Assembly: GCF_014196745.1 (NCBI RefSeq)
Contig: NZ_JACIEH010000002.1
Location: 1,240,383 to 1,304,382, forward strand
DNA length: 64,000 nucleotides
Reading direction: 5' to 3'
DNA from: Sphingomonas kyeonggiensis
GTDB lineage: Bacteria; Pseudomonadota; Alphaproteobacteria; Sphingomonadales; Sphingomonadaceae
Positions 44,333-54,135 of the stretch are shown here, in pieces. The stretch's first letter is position 1. Each line of letters starts with the position of its first letter. The translations under genes were made by a program, and so were the position numbers. The notes below the pieces were generated by a model. It was not told the origin of the DNA, ran no database searches, and saw only the letters and a program-made list of their open reading frames with translations.

Positions 44333-45337
44333 TCACCCGGCGGCTCCATCCGTCCCCGTAAGCGCGAGCAGTGCAAAGGTGGCCAGCCAATGTTCCCCCA
44401 TATAGTCACCGGAGACTTCGTTGATTGCGGCCGCAAGATGCTCGCCAGCACTTGTTTCCAGCGTCTTTCCACCACGGCTCGGTACATGGGGCGAGAGGCT
44501 ACGCATTGCCCAGGCGCGGCTGAGGTTCAGGCCGTCGAGATGTGCGAGCTTCCCGTCGGAACGATCGCTGACCTGCGCGGGGATGAAAAGTGCGGCGGGC
44601 TGGCGGGCGGTGAGATCGGGCAGGAAGGCAGCGAACCAAGGGGCGAAATCCTCAGGCGGCAGCAGGACCTGCATCGCGAGTGCTTCCATGAGCGTAGGGG
44701 ACAGGAAATCTTCGCCGCCGGGTTCCCAGGCCTGGGCTGCGCAGTCGCGCGCAAACCAGTCGCAGGCACGCGTCCGGAGCAGTGTGCGAAACGCTTCGTC
44801 GCCGGCGACGCGGGCGTAGCGATCGGCCAGCACCAGCGCGAACGCGGTGTTTGCGTGGAAGCCCGCGCGGACCGGATAAAGGAGCTTTGGCAGGAAATCG
44901 CGGAAGCGCTCGACAAAGGCATCCGCCAGCGGCTGTAGCGTCGCGGCATGGGTGTTGCTACCACCGACGCTCAGCTCGCTGGCCAGCATCAAGGCCCAGG
45001 CCCAGCCATAAGGGCGCTCGAAGCCGCGCGCGCTCGGGCGATCGATATAGGCCCGCTCCACCTCCACATTTTCGGAGGTAAAGCTCTGGGCAAACAATGC
45101 ATCGATCGCCGCCGTCTCGGCGAGCTGCGGGAACAGCCGCCGAATCCGTGCGAGCAGCCAAAAGCCATGAACGCAGCTGTGCCAGTCGAAGCTGCCATAG
45201 AAGATCGGATGCATCGTGCGTGGGCTATAGGCGTCGCCATCCGCCTCCAGCACATGATCGGGCTTGTGGGGATATTCGCGCGTGACATGGCCCAGCGCGA
45301 TGCGCCCGAAGCGGGCGGCGAGCTCCGGGGTCATCAT
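44333..45337 (-). CDS. DUF2891 family protein
   Basis: A 334-residue protein matching DUF2891: ALGHVTREYPHKPDHVL, HPIFYGSFDWHSCVHGFWLLAR, ERPYGWAWALMLASEL, FHANTAFALVLADRYA and GGEDFLSPTLMEALAM. The alpha/alpha-barrel-like sequence with conserved Trp, His and Glu resembles carbohydrate-active enzymes, but the family function is not established. It lies 40 bp after the MarR-type gene and is co-directional with it. Confidence 0.88.
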   Translation of the reverse strand: MMTPELAARFGRIALGHVTREYPHKPDHVLEADGDAYSPRTMHPIFYGSFDWHSCVHGFWLLARIRRLFPQLAETAAIDALFAQSFTSENVEVERAYIDRPSARGFERPYGWAWALMLASELSVGGSNTHAATLQPLADAFVERFRDFLPKLLYPVRAGFHANTAFALVLADRYARVAGDEAFRTLLRTRACDWFARDCAAQAWEPGGEDFLSPTLMEALAMQVLLPPEDFAPWFAAFLPDLTARQPAALFIPAQVSDRSDGKLAHLDGLNLSRAWAMRSLSPHVPSRGGKTLETSAGEHLAAAINEVSGDYMGEHWLATFALLALTGTDGAAG

Positions 45338-45377
45338 GGATTTCCTGTAAAGGCAAAGACCAGCATTGCCGGCGCGC

Positions 45378-45893
45378 TTAGAGCGTCGCGGCGGCGCGGG
45401 CCGCCTGGTTGTATTGGCCTGACAGGCGGCGGAGCAGCGCCGCCGCCTGCGCCAGTGCGGTTGCCTCAGGTCCGTCCGCAGCGATCGGCTCGGTGAGCAC
45501 GGCTTCGCGGATCGCGCGATACGCGGCGCAGAAATCGATCCCTGCGTCGGTCGCGCCGATCAGCTTCTCCTTGCCGGACCGGCGTGTCGCCACCAGCCCG
45601 GCCTTTTCCAGCTTGCGCACGGCATAGGTTATGAGATGCGTGTCTTCCACATCGAGGACCAATGCGATGTCCGCGAGCCGCTTGGGACGATCGCGGTGGC
45701 GGACGGTATGCAGGATCAGCACTTCCAAGGGCGCCAGCGCGATGCCAGTGGCGGCGGCGCACCGGGCGATCCAGCGATGATAGGCGGTGGCGGCGAGCGT
45801 CAGGCTGAACTCCAGCTCTGACAGCGCCGGTGCCGCGCCGTCGGCAAGATGGGCCGACGACACGATTGCATTCCCAGTTCGCTGCCCTGCCAT
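45378..45893 (-). CDS. MarR-type winged-helix regulator
   Basis: A 171-residue protein with a winged helix in the middle: LAPLEVLILHTVRHRDRPKRLADIALVLDVEDTHLITYAVRKLEKAGLV, followed by the wing ATRRSGKEKLIGATDAG. AGGAGAAG precedes the ATG. Divergent from the 5-oxoprolinase-type gene with about 90 bp between starts, so it probably regulates that gene; the arrangement of such a regulator beside HyuA/HyuB genes is common. Confidence 0.85.
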   Translation of the reverse strand: MAGQRTGNAIVSSAHLADGAAPALSELEFSLTLAATAYHRWIARCAAATGIALAPLEVLILHTVRHRDRPKRLADIALVLDVEDTHLITYAVRKLEKAGLVATRRSGKEKLIGATDAGIDFCAAYRAIREAVLTEPIAADGPEATALAQAAALLRRLSGQYNQAARAAATL

Positions 45894-45982
45894 CTCGTCT
45901 TCTCCTCACTGCTGGAAGGTTGAGCTATACAAGCGAAGTGTCAACATTTAGAAGATGATTCATCGATAAATTATCAGTGAGG

Positions 45983-48900
45983 ATGTGCTGCGTGGGTGGA
46001 TGGCGCTTCTGGATCGATCGCGGCGGTACCTTCACCGACATCGTCGCGCGGGCACCTGATGGCGCGCTGTCGACTGCCAAATTGCTGAGCGAGAATCCCG
46101 AGCGGTATGCCGATGCCGCGATCGCTGGCATTCGCCAGATCCTGGGGCTGGGAGACGACGATCCATGGCCGGCGGACGCGATCGCCGAAGTGAAGATGGG
46201 TACTACGGTCGCCACCAATGCGCTGCTGGAACGAAAGGGTGCGCGCACGCTGCTGGTCGTCGATCGCGGCTTTGCCGACCTGCTGGCGATCGGCAATCAG
46301 GCGCGCCCAGCGCTGTTCGATCTGGCGATCCGGCCGGCACTGCCCTTGCACGAGCAGGTTCTCGAGATCGGCGGGCGTATCGATCGCGCTGGCGGCCTTG
46401 TAGCGCTTCTCGATGAGGGCGCCGTGTTGGCCGCCTTGCAGGCCGCGCGCGAGGAAGGGTTCGAAGCGGTGGCCATCGCGCTCACGCATGCCTGGGCGCA
46501 CCCTTCCACCGAAGACCGGGTGGCGGCACTGGCGCGCGCCGCTGGCTTCCCGCAAGTCTCCGCCAGCCATGTCGTCAGTCCGCTGATCGGGCTGGTCGCG
46601 CGCGGGCGGACCAGCGTCGTCGATGCCTATCTGTCGCCCGTGCTGCGGCGTTACGTCGATCGCGTCGCCGGAGCGCTGGGCGATACGCCGCTGCACTTCA
46701 TGCAATCGAACGGCGGGCTCGCCGACGCAGCGCATTTCCAAGGCAAGGACGCGATCCTCTCGGGGCCGGCAGGCGGCGTGGTTGCGGCGGCGCGCACGGC
46801 CGAACGCGTCGGGTTCGATCGGGTGATCGGCTTCGACATGGGTGGCACCTCGACCGACGTCGCGCTCTATGCCAGCGCCTTCGAGCGGGTATTCGATGCC
46901 GAGGTGGCGGGCGTCGAGATGCGCGTGCCGATGATGGCGATCGAGACAGTGGCGGCCGGCGGCGGGTCGATCTTGCATTTTGACGGCGCCCGATACCGGG
47001 TGGGTCCGGGCAGCGCCGGGGCCAATCCGGGGCCGGCCTGTTACCGGCGCGGCGGCCCATTGACCGTGACCGATGCCAATGTGCTGGTCGGCAAGGTCCG
47101 TCCAGAGCATTTTCCCGCGGTGTTCGGCTCCGGCGGTGATCAGGCCCTGGACCGGGCGATCGTGGAGCAGCGTTTCGCCGAACTCGCGGACAGGATCGCG
47201 GCAGCGACAAAATCACCCCAGGATCCGCGGGCAGTGGCGGAAGGGTTCCTGTCGATCGCCGTCGCCAACATGGCGGCGGCGATCAAGCGAGTCGCGTTGG
47301 AGCACGGCGAGGACGTGACCAGCTTCGTACTGCAATGCTTTGGTGGCGCAGGCGGGCAGCATGCCTGCCGGGTGGCGGAACTGCTGGGAATGACGCGCGT
47401 GCTGATCCATCCGCTCGCGGGGGTGCTGTCGGCCTATGGTATGGGGCTGGCCGATCGCGCATCTCTGCGCCAGCGCTCGGTCGAGCAGGCCTTCACCCCG
47501 CAAGCAATCGCGGATCTCCCCGGCCTCGCCGACGCGCTGGGGGCGGATGCCGCGGCGGATCTGGGCGGCGATGCGGCCGTTCGGCGCACCGCGATGGTGC
47601 ATCTGCGCTATGCCGGTACCGATACCGCGCTGCCGGTGCCGCTCGGTGAGGTGGCAGCGATGCGGGATGCCTTCGAGGGCGCGCATCGCGCGCGGTTCGG
47701 CTTCGTCAGCCCGGATCGTGGCATCGTGATCGAAAGCATGATGGTGGAGGCAGTGCTGCCCGGCGACCCGGTGGAGGTGCCTGCCGGCGCGACACGGGTG
47801 GGCGAGGGGCCCGTGTCGCTGGACCGGGTGTCCGTCTGGACCGGCGGTGCCGAGCACGCCGTGCCGGTATTCGATCGAGCCATGCTTTGCCCCGGCGACC
47901 GGCTGACAGGACCGGCGCTGATCCGGGAAGCGACCGCGACCACGATGGTCGAGCCGGGTTGGGCGTTGAACGTGGGCGATGGCGGCGAATTGCTGCTGGA
48001 GCACATCGGCGCGGCGCCGCGGACCGAGCCTGACCCCGCTATCGCGGATCCCGTGCAACTGGAGCTGTTCAACACGCAGTTCATGGGCATCGCCGAGCAA
48101 ATGGGCGTGGTGCTGCGCAACACTTCCAGCAGCGTCAACATGAAGGAGCGGCTGGATTTCTCCTGCGCCCTGTTCGATGCGGAAGGGCGGCTGGTGGCGA
48201 ATGCGCCGCATGTGCCCGTGCATTTAGGCGCGATGAGCGACAGTGTGCGCGCCGTGTTGGTGCGTCGAGGGGCGAGGCTGAAGCCGGGGGATGCGATCGC
48301 GCTTAACGATCCGTTCCATGGTGGCACCCATCTGCCGGACGTGACGGTGATCACGCCGGTGTTCGATGAGGATGGGCGCAAGCTGCGCTTCTTCGTCGCC
48401 AATCGGGGCCATCATGCCGATATCGGCGGGACGACGCCGGGGTCTACGCCGCCGGACTCCGCGCGCCTTAGCGAGGAAGGCGTGGTGATCGACGATTTCC
48501 TGCTGGTCGATGGCGGCGTCTTTCAGGAGGCTGCGTTCCGGCGCCTGCTGACCGAGGCCGAATGGCCGGCCCGCAACCCCGACGTCAATATCGCCGACAT
48601 CAAGGCGCAGCTTGCCGCCAATGCAAACGGCGTTGCCGAGCTGCAGGCGCTGGCGGCGGCACGCGGCTGGCCGATGGTCCGCGCCTATATGGGGCATGTG
48701 ATGGCGAATGCGGAGGAGAATATCCGCCGCGTCATCGCCGGTCTGTCCGATGGCGTGTTCGAGGATCGGCTGGACGATGGCGCGCCGCTGAAGGTGGCGG
48801 TCACGATCGACAGGGAGGCGCGCGAGGCGGTGGTCGACTTCACCGGTACTGGTCCCGCCAGCGCGGGCAATTTCAACGCGCCCCCCTCCGTGACCCGTGC

Positions 48901-49654
48901 CGTGGTGCTTTACGCCTTTCGCTGTCTCGCGGGGGAGGCGATCCCGCTCAATGAAGGCTGTCTCGCGCCGCTGCGCATCGTCATTCCGGAAGGCTCCTTC
49001 CTGGCGCCGCCGCCGGGCAGCGCCGTAGTCGCGGGCAATACCGAAGTGAGCCAGGCGCTGTGCAATGCGCTGCTCGGTGCACTGGGCGCGGCGGCCGCGT
49101 CGCAGGGGACCATGAACAACTTCCTGTTCGGCAATGAACGCTACCAATATTATGAGACGATCTGCGGCGGGGCTGGGGCGGGGCCCGGCTTCGACGGCGC
49201 CACGGCGGTCCAGACGCATATGACCAATACCCGCATCACCGATCCTGAAATCCTGGAGTTGCGTTATCCCGTGCGCCTCGATCACTTTGCGATTCGTCAC
49301 GGGTCGGGCGGGCGGGGTGAGTGGCGCGGCGGCGATGGCGTCACGCGTGCGATCACGATGCTTGAGCCGATGACCGCGACTATCGTCGCGTCTCGCCGTT
49401 TGGTCGCGCCGTTCGGGCTGGCCGGTGGTGGCTCGGGTGCGCGGGGCGCACAGCGGGTGGAGCGTACCGAAGGCAGGGTCGAAACCCTCCCTGGTACGGC
49501 TCGCGTCGAGCTAGCCCCGGGCGACTGCTTCGTGATCGAAACGCCCGGCGGCGGCGGTTACGGCTCGCCCGATCTGGGGTTACGCGACTCCCGAGGGACA
49601 GCGTTGATCGATTCAAATGAAGGCGCGCATCGGACGGGTCACCGGCAAGATTGA
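45983..49654 (+). CDS. 5-oxoprolinase-type hydantoinase, HyuA-HyuB fusion
   Basis: Predicted 1223-residue enzyme. The HyuA part (about 1-680) has [47 protein letters not shown] and [19 protein letters not shown]. The HyuB part (about 690-1210) has [42 protein letters not shown], HFGxM-like HLGAMSDSV, and a Gly-rich end (ETPGGGGYG). The fused layout and length are those of ATP-dependent 5-oxoprolinase, which opens 5-oxoproline to glutamate. It would fit with the peptide/amino-acid catabolism genes that follow. The ATG at 45983 is preferred over the GTG at 45977. Confidence 0.92.
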   Translation: MCCVGGWRFWIDRGGTFTDIVARAPDGALSTAKLLSENPERYADAAIAGIRQILGLGDDDPWPADAIAEVKMGTTVATNALLERKGARTLLVVDRGFADLLAIGNQARPALFDLAIRPALPLHEQVLEIGGRIDRAGGLVALLDEGAVLAALQAAREEGFEAVAIALTHAWAHPSTEDRVAALARAAGFPQVSASHVVSPLIGLVARGRTSVVDAYLSPVLRRYVDRVAGALGDTPLHFMQSNGGLADAAHFQGKDAILSGPAGGVVAAARTAERVGFDRVIGFDMGGTSTDVALYASAFERVFDAEVAGVEMRVPMMAIETVAAGGGSILHFDGARYRVGPGSAGANPGPACYRRGGPLTVTDANVLVGKVRPEHFPAVFGSGGDQALDRAIVEQRFAELADRIAAATKSPQDPRAVAEGFLSIAVANMAAAIKRVALEHGEDVTSFVLQCFGGAGGQHACRVAELLGMTRVLIHPLAGVLSAYGMGLADRASLRQRSVEQAFTPQAIADLPGLADALGADAAADLGGDAAVRRTAMVHLRYAGTDTALPVPLGEVAAMRDAFEGAHRARFGFVSPDRGIVIESMMVEAVLPGDPVEVPAGATRVGEGPVSLDRVSVWTGGAEHAVPVFDRAMLCPGDRLTGPALIREATATTMVEPGWALNVGDGGELLLEHIGAAPRTEPDPAIADPVQLELFNTQFMGIAEQMGVVLRNTSSSVNMKERLDFSCALFDAEGRLVANAPHVPVHLGAMSDSVRAVLVRRGARLKPGDAIALNDPFHGGTHLPDVTVITPVFDEDGRKLRFFVANRGHHADIGGTTPGSTPPDSARLSEEGVVIDDFLLVDGGVFQEAAFRRLLTEAEWPARNPDVNIADIKAQLAANANGVAELQALAAARGWPMVRAYMGHVMANAEENIRRVIAGLSDGVFEDRLDDGAPLKVAVTIDREAREAVVDFTGTGPASAGNFNAPPSVTRAVVLYAFRCLAGEAIPLNEGCLAPLRIVIPEGSFLAPPPGSAVVAGNTEVSQALCNALLGALGAAAASQGTMNNFLFGNERYQYYETICGGAGAGPGFDGATAVQTHMTNTRITDPEILELRYPVRLDHFAIRHGSGGRGEWRGGDGVTRAITMLEPMTATIVASRRLVAPFGLAGGGSGARGAQRVERTEGRVETLPGTARVELAPGDCFVIETPGGGGYGSPDLGLRDSRGTALIDSNEGAHRTGHRQD

Positions 49655-49671
49655 TCGACCATTCGGGCCGC

Positions 49672-49687
49672 GTGCCTATCGAGGCAC
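49672..49687 (+). terminator. Hairpin after the oxoprolinase gene
   Basis: GTGCCT and AGGCAC pair around ATCG, 18 bp after the stop codon. No T-run follows, so it may be a weak or Rho-assisted end. Confidence 0.4.
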
Positions 49688-49697
49688 CCGGACACTC

Positions 49698-49712
49698 CAT
49701 CGATCATCGATG
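49698..49712. promoter_or_regulatory. 15-bp palindrome upstream of the nine-gene operon
   Basis: CATCGAT-C-ATCGATG is a perfect palindrome about 265 bp before the TonB receptor start. It is a candidate operator for a dimeric regulator that is not identified; alternatively it could be chance or part of the oxoprolinase 3' end. Confidence 0.4.
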
Positions 49713-49975
49713 CGGCTCATGGAGGCATGAACACTTCGAATTTGCCTGTAACCTAACTGAAGCATAGCCTCTCATTTGACGGAAAATTCCCGCTGGCGCC
49801 TCGCGCACCAAGACTGGGAAAGCCGTCATGCAGGTGGACAGCCGCAGTTGCAGCCGTTTCGGAAGCGACCGTTTTTCGCCGCGAGGCGAGTCCGTTTTGT
49901 CACAGGGTTTCGATCTGTCAGGTGCGCGGCGATGGCAGCGCATGGGATGGCGCGCGTCCTGGGAGGGGAGTGATC

Positions 49976-52312
49976 ATGCCTAGTATGACTGCACATGCAC
50001 GCGCTTTGTTGGGAGCCGCAAGTCTTGGGGTTCTCGCGGCCGCCAATCTCGCCTTTCCATCGTCAGCCGCCGCCCAGGCCGCGCGGACCGTCGACGTCAA
50101 CCTGCCCGCCATGCCTATGGCTGAGGCGCTTCAGGCGATCGCAGCGCAGACCGGCGAAACCATCAATTACGACCCCGATGCGGTCAAGGGCCTGACCTCC
50201 CGGCCGGTGCGTGGCGCCACGAATGCCGAGCGCGCGGTCAAGGCCGCGATCCACGGAAGCGGCTTAACCGTCTTCCCTGGGGCGAAAGAAGGGCTGGTCG
50301 TCGTCAACGACATCGTCGTCACCGCTCGGCGTGACGAAGCCGAGACGAGCGTGCTCGTCCGCCAGTCGACGACGTCTGATCGCAATGGTCTGGGGTTGCG
50401 CAATCAGCCGCGCAACACTCAGGTTATTAGCGCCAAGACTATTGAGGAGCAGCAGGCACTCAACATTACCGACATCCTGCGCAATGCGGGCGGAGTTTCG
50501 ACGCTGGGCAACAGCCCCAATAGCGGCGCCAGCTATACGATCCGCGGCTTCTCAGCGGGCGGTCTGGTGAACGGCCTGACGACGACGTCGCAATATGGCG
50601 TCAACGCGGGCGCGGATCAGCCGGTCGCCAACATCGAGCGGGTCGAAGTCCTGAAGGGCCCCGATGCGCTGCTCGCCGGGTTCGGCAATCTGGGCGGCAA
50701 CGTCAATGTGGTGACGAAGAAGCCGAGCGCCGAGGAGCGGTTGGCCGTCAGCTTCGACACAGGCTCGTTCGGGCTGGTGCGCGGGGTGATCGACGCCAAC
50801 AACGCGATCACCGCTGACAACAAGCTGTCGGGTCGCGTCATCGCCAGCGCGCAGACGATGGACCATAATTACGGGGGCTATACGGGTGACAAGAACTGGC
50901 TGTTCGCGCCGACCCTGCGGTACAAGGATCGCCTGACCGATATCGTGATTGGCGCCAGCATCAACGAAGGCACGAGCGGCATCGGGGCATTTACGCTGTT
51001 CGACAACAAGACGCGGCAGATCATCGATCGCGATCCCTCACGGGCGATCTATGCGTCCAACCAGGGCATTCGGATCAATACCACGCGCTTCTATTTCGAT
51101 GCGACGCGGCAGATCATGCCGGGTATCGACCTCGTCGTACGCGGTATGCACGACAAGACCGAGCTGACGACTCGGGCCGCCGGCGTCGGCTACAGCCGTG
51201 CGGGCGCCCTGGTGGCAGATACCCAGGGCGCGCAGCAGGACGGCTCATCCAATGCCATCGACAGCTTCGTGCGGATCAAGACTCACATCGGTGACGGCCT
51301 GAAGACCAGCTTCAACGTCGGCTATAATTACAGCGACGGCTCCGGCGCGCAGCGCAGCGGGCGGGACTTTAACCGGGCCACGAACCCGTCACTCGACGCC
51401 AGCACACCCTTGGTCGTCATACCGTGGACACCCTTTGGCAATGTGCAGATCCGCAACGGCGGCAAGCAGGAGGGGATCTATGGTCAGGCTCTGGTCGAGT
51501 TCTGGAAGATCAAGATCCTGGCCGGCGTTCGCAAGAACTGGTTCGAAAGCACATCGCAGACGTTTTTCGCAGGGCCATCGCCGTTAGTAGTGCAGCGTAA
51601 AGATGGTGTATCCCCAAGCGGCGGCATCATCTTCGACGCCACGGACAACCTTTCGATCTTCGCCAATTATGCGCGCGGCGAGCAGGCGACGTTCACGGTC
51701 GCAAAGGATGGCTCCATCCTGCCGAACATCATCACCACGAACAAGGAAGCGGGCGTCAAGCTCGACCTCTTCCAAAAGCGCGCAACGATCAATGCGTCCT
51801 ACTTCGATATTCAGCAGGACAATATCATCGTTCGTGACCCGGCGGATCCGACCAACCTCTTCCCTGGACCGGGGCAGCGCGGGCGGGGCCTAGACCTGAA
51901 CATCGCCGGACAATTGTTGCCGGGATGGACGGTGCTGGCGTCGTTGACGCGTACCAAATATGCGCTGCTGACGACCAACGCCCTTCAAACCGTCGTGGCG
52001 AACCAGCCGCGTGACACCTACAGCGTCTATTCGACCTATCGAACCAAGATTTCGGATGGCGTCAATGGCGGCGTTTCGGCTGGCCTGTACGGGCGGTCGA
52101 GCTCCTACGCCAATCTACTGGGGCAATATGTCGTGCCGGCATCGCGGCAGATTGATGCGAACGCGTTCCTGAGCGTGCACGGCTTCGACATCAATATCGG
52201 TATTCGTAACATCTTCGATCGCCGAAACTACGGATCGACATCCGTCTTTACCTACGTTCCGGTTGGAGAACCGCGGAGCGTTCGCCTCAGCATTTCCAAG
52301 CGCCTGTTCTGA
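49976..52312 (+). CDS. TonB-dependent receptor with N-terminal STN domain
   Basis: Predicted 778-residue outer-membrane receptor. A signal peptide ends AAAQ (about residue 34). An STN domain follows (about 37-110: VNLPAMPMAEALQAIAAQTGETINYD), then the plug (about 120-250, with NQPRNTQVISAKTIEEQQ and VERVLKGPDALLAGFGNLGGN-like sequence) and a barrel ending in Phe (SKRLF). GGGAGGGGAG precedes the ATG at 49976, fixing the start. STN domains usually signal to a FecR/FecI pair, which is absent here. It heads the operon with the SbmA-like transporter, TldED and the reductases, which suggests a peptide cargo. Confidence 0.92.
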   Translation: MPSMTAHARALLGAASLGVLAAANLAFPSSAAAQAARTVDVNLPAMPMAEALQAIAAQTGETINYDPDAVKGLTSRPVRGATNAERAVKAAIHGSGLTVFPGAKEGLVVVNDIVVTARRDEAETSVLVRQSTTSDRNGLGLRNQPRNTQVISAKTIEEQQALNITDILRNAGGVSTLGNSPNSGASYTIRGFSAGGLVNGLTTTSQYGVNAGADQPVANIERVEVLKGPDALLAGFGNLGGNVNVVTKKPSAEERLAVSFDTGSFGLVRGVIDANNAITADNKLSGRVIASAQTMDHNYGGYTGDKNWLFAPTLRYKDRLTDIVIGASINEGTSGIGAFTLFDNKTRQIIDRDPSRAIYASNQGIRINTTRFYFDATRQIMPGIDLVVRGMHDKTELTTRAAGVGYSRAGALVADTQGAQQDGSSNAIDSFVRIKTHIGDGLKTSFNVGYNYSDGSGAQRSGRDFNRATNPSLDASTPLVVIPWTPFGNVQIRNGGKQEGIYGQALVEFWKIKILAGVRKNWFESTSQTFFAGPSPLVVQRKDGVSPSGGIIFDATDNLSIFANYARGEQATFTVAKDGSILPNIITTNKEAGVKLDLFQKRATINASYFDIQQDNIIVRDPADPTNLFPGPGQRGRGLDLNIAGQLLPGWTVLASLTRTKYALLTTNALQTVVANQPRDTYSVYSTYRTKISDGVNGGVSAGLYGRSSSYANLLGQYVVPASRQIDANAFLSVHGFDINIGIRNIFDRRNYGSTSVFTYVPVGEPRSVRLSISKRLF

Positions 52313-52329
52313 TCGCGTATAACTGAGCG

Positions 52330-54135
52330 ATGATACCACCTCCAGCCAATGTCGATGAGACCCGCCGCGAGGCGGGTCTCCAGTCCAACCAGCCGGCGCG
52401 AGAACGCTGGGCGCATGCGTGGCGGACCAGCACGCGTTATTTCGTGTCGGACGACTGGAAATGGGCGTGGTTTCTGGTGGCGTGCTACTGCGCGATCGAG
52501 GTTGGCACGACCTATGCCTTCCTGCTGGCCAATCAGTGGCAGCGCAACTTCTTCGACGCGATCGAGCAGCGGCAGGGCGGCCTGTTCCTGTCGCTGGTCT
52601 TCGCTTTTTCGATGATCATCCTTCTCCAGATCGGGACATCCTTTGCGCACAATATCGTCGGCTGGACGCTGTCGATACGGTGGCGCAAATGGATGACCGA
52701 ATGGTATCTGGGCCGCTGGTTCGCCCGAGATCGCTTCTACGAGATCGAGCGGTTGCGGATGATCGACAATCCGGACCAGCGCATTGCCGAGGATGTGAAG
52801 GAATTCACGTCGATGGGCACGGTCTATGGCACGTCGCCGCTCAGCATCCTGATCGCGCTCATCTTCAGCGTAATCCGTGCGGTCGCCTTCGGCGCCATAT
52901 TGCTGGAGACATCGTCGCCGATCAGCATTCCCCTGTTCGGCTACCGCATCCCATTGCCTGGTGGCGACCTCATCTGGTTCGCGATCATCTACGTCCTGGT
53001 CGGCACGACGGTCATCACCTGGATCGGCAGGCCGTTCGTGCGCAGACGGATGCGCGAACAACATTATGACGCGGACTTCCGCAGCGATCTGATCCACGTC
53101 CGGCGCAACAGCGAACAGATCGCCTTTTCGGGGGCGCAAGGGACCGAGCAGGGTGGCCTGCGCGTCGCCTTCGAGAATATCCGGCGCAACTGGTATCGGC
53201 TGATGCTGGCGAATGCGGGCTTGCAGGTCGGGCAGGGCTTCTATCAGCAGGTCATGGGCATCATCCCGCTGTTCCTGACCGTGCCCAAATATTTCGCGGG
53301 CGCGATCAGCTTCGGTCAGGTCCAGGCCGCGCGCGACGCTTTTTCGCAGTTCTCGGGTACCTTGTCCTATATCGTTACCGCCTATCCCAGCATTGCCCGC
53401 CAGATCGCCAACTTCAACCGTCTAAAGGCGCTGGACGATGCGATCGATCAGGAGCGGCCACGCGGCATCGGCTTTACGCCCGGCGGCACGCCCGACGGTG
53501 TCGCCATCAGCGCGACGGGCCTGGTGCTGCGTCGCCCGAATGGCGAGCCGCTGATGGAGGTTTCGGACTGGACGATCCGTGACGGTGAGCGCTGGGTGAT
53601 CGAAGGGCCGTCGGGCACGGGCAAGACCACGCTACTGCGCGCCATCGCTGGCTTATGGCCGGATGGCGCGGGGCAGGTAGCGATGACGAAGCGCGGTAGC
53701 GCGATGCTGGTACCGCAGCGACTGTACCTGCCGCTCGGCACGCTCAAGAACGCGATCTGCTTCCCCGACCGGGCGGAGGATCATGACGACGCGACCATCG
53801 CGGCGCTGCTGGAGCGGGTCCGGCTGGACGCCCATGCCGATGCCATGCACGAACTGCGCATGTGGCAAGACGAGTTGTCGCCCGGCGAGCAGCAGCGTGT
53901 CGCGCTCGCGCGAATCCTGTTGCAGCGGCCAAGCCTGTTGATCGTAGACGAGGCGACCAGCGCGCTCGACGCCGACAATGCGGCGCATTTTTACCAGGCA
54001 GTGATTGCCGCGATGCCAGACGCCACCATCGTCAGCGTCGTGCACAATGAGAAGCTGGCCGCTTATCACACGCATCGCCTGCGCCTGCACCACGGACATG
54101 CCACGATATCGATGATCGCAGAGGACGCGGCGTGA
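52330..54135 (+). CDS. SbmA/BacA-like ABC transporter, permease-ATPase fusion
   Basis: A 601-residue inner-membrane protein. The N-terminal half (about 25-345) is the SbmA/BacA-like (ABCD/YddA) transmembrane domain with about six helices (WAWFLVACYCAIEVGTTYAFLL, FLSLVFAFSMIILLQIG, and WRKWMTEWYLGRWFARDRFYEIE). The C-terminal ATPase (about 385-590) has Walker A GPSGTGKTTLLRAI, signature LSPGEQQRVALARILL and Walker B LLIVDEATSALD. SbmA and BacA bring antimicrobial peptides such as microcins and Cys-rich plant peptides into the cytoplasm; fused relatives are less studied. It starts 17 bp after the receptor and its stop overlaps the TldE start by 4 bp. It probably moves the cargo of the receptor inward. 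Confidence 0.92.
   Translation: MIPPPANVDETRREAGLQSNQPARERWAHAWRTSTRYFVSDDWKWAWFLVACYCAIEVGTTYAFLLANQWQRNFFDAIEQRQGGLFLSLVFAFSMIILLQIGTSFAHNIVGWTLSIRWRKWMTEWYLGRWFARDRFYEIERLRMIDNPDQRIAEDVKEFTSMGTVYGTSPLSILIALIFSVIRAVAFGAILLETSSPISIPLFGYRIPLPGGDLIWFAIIYVLVGTTVITWIGRPFVRRRMREQHYDADFRSDLIHVRRNSEQIAFSGAQGTEQGGLRVAFENIRRNWYRLMLANAGLQVGQGFYQQVMGIIPLFLTVPKYFAGAISFGQVQAARDAFSQFSGTLSYIVTAYPSIARQIANFNRLKALDDAIDQERPRGIGFTPGGTPDGVAISATGLVLRRPNGEPLMEVSDWTIRDGERWVIEGPSGTGKTTLLRAIAGLWPDGAGQVAMTKRGSAMLVPQRLYLPLGTLKNAICFPDRAEDHDDATIAALLERVRLDAHADAMHELRMWQDELSPGEQQRVALARILLQRPSLLIVDEATSALDADNAAHFYQAVIAAMPDATIVSVVHNEKLAAYHTHRLRLHHGHATISMIAEDAA

Larger units (their letters stand above)
49655..49975. other. Intergenic region, about 320 bp
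   Basis: This separates the oxoprolinase gene from the nine-gene operon and should hold the operon promoter. It contains a hairpin and a palindrome, listed separately. No small gene was supported. Confidence 0.55.
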
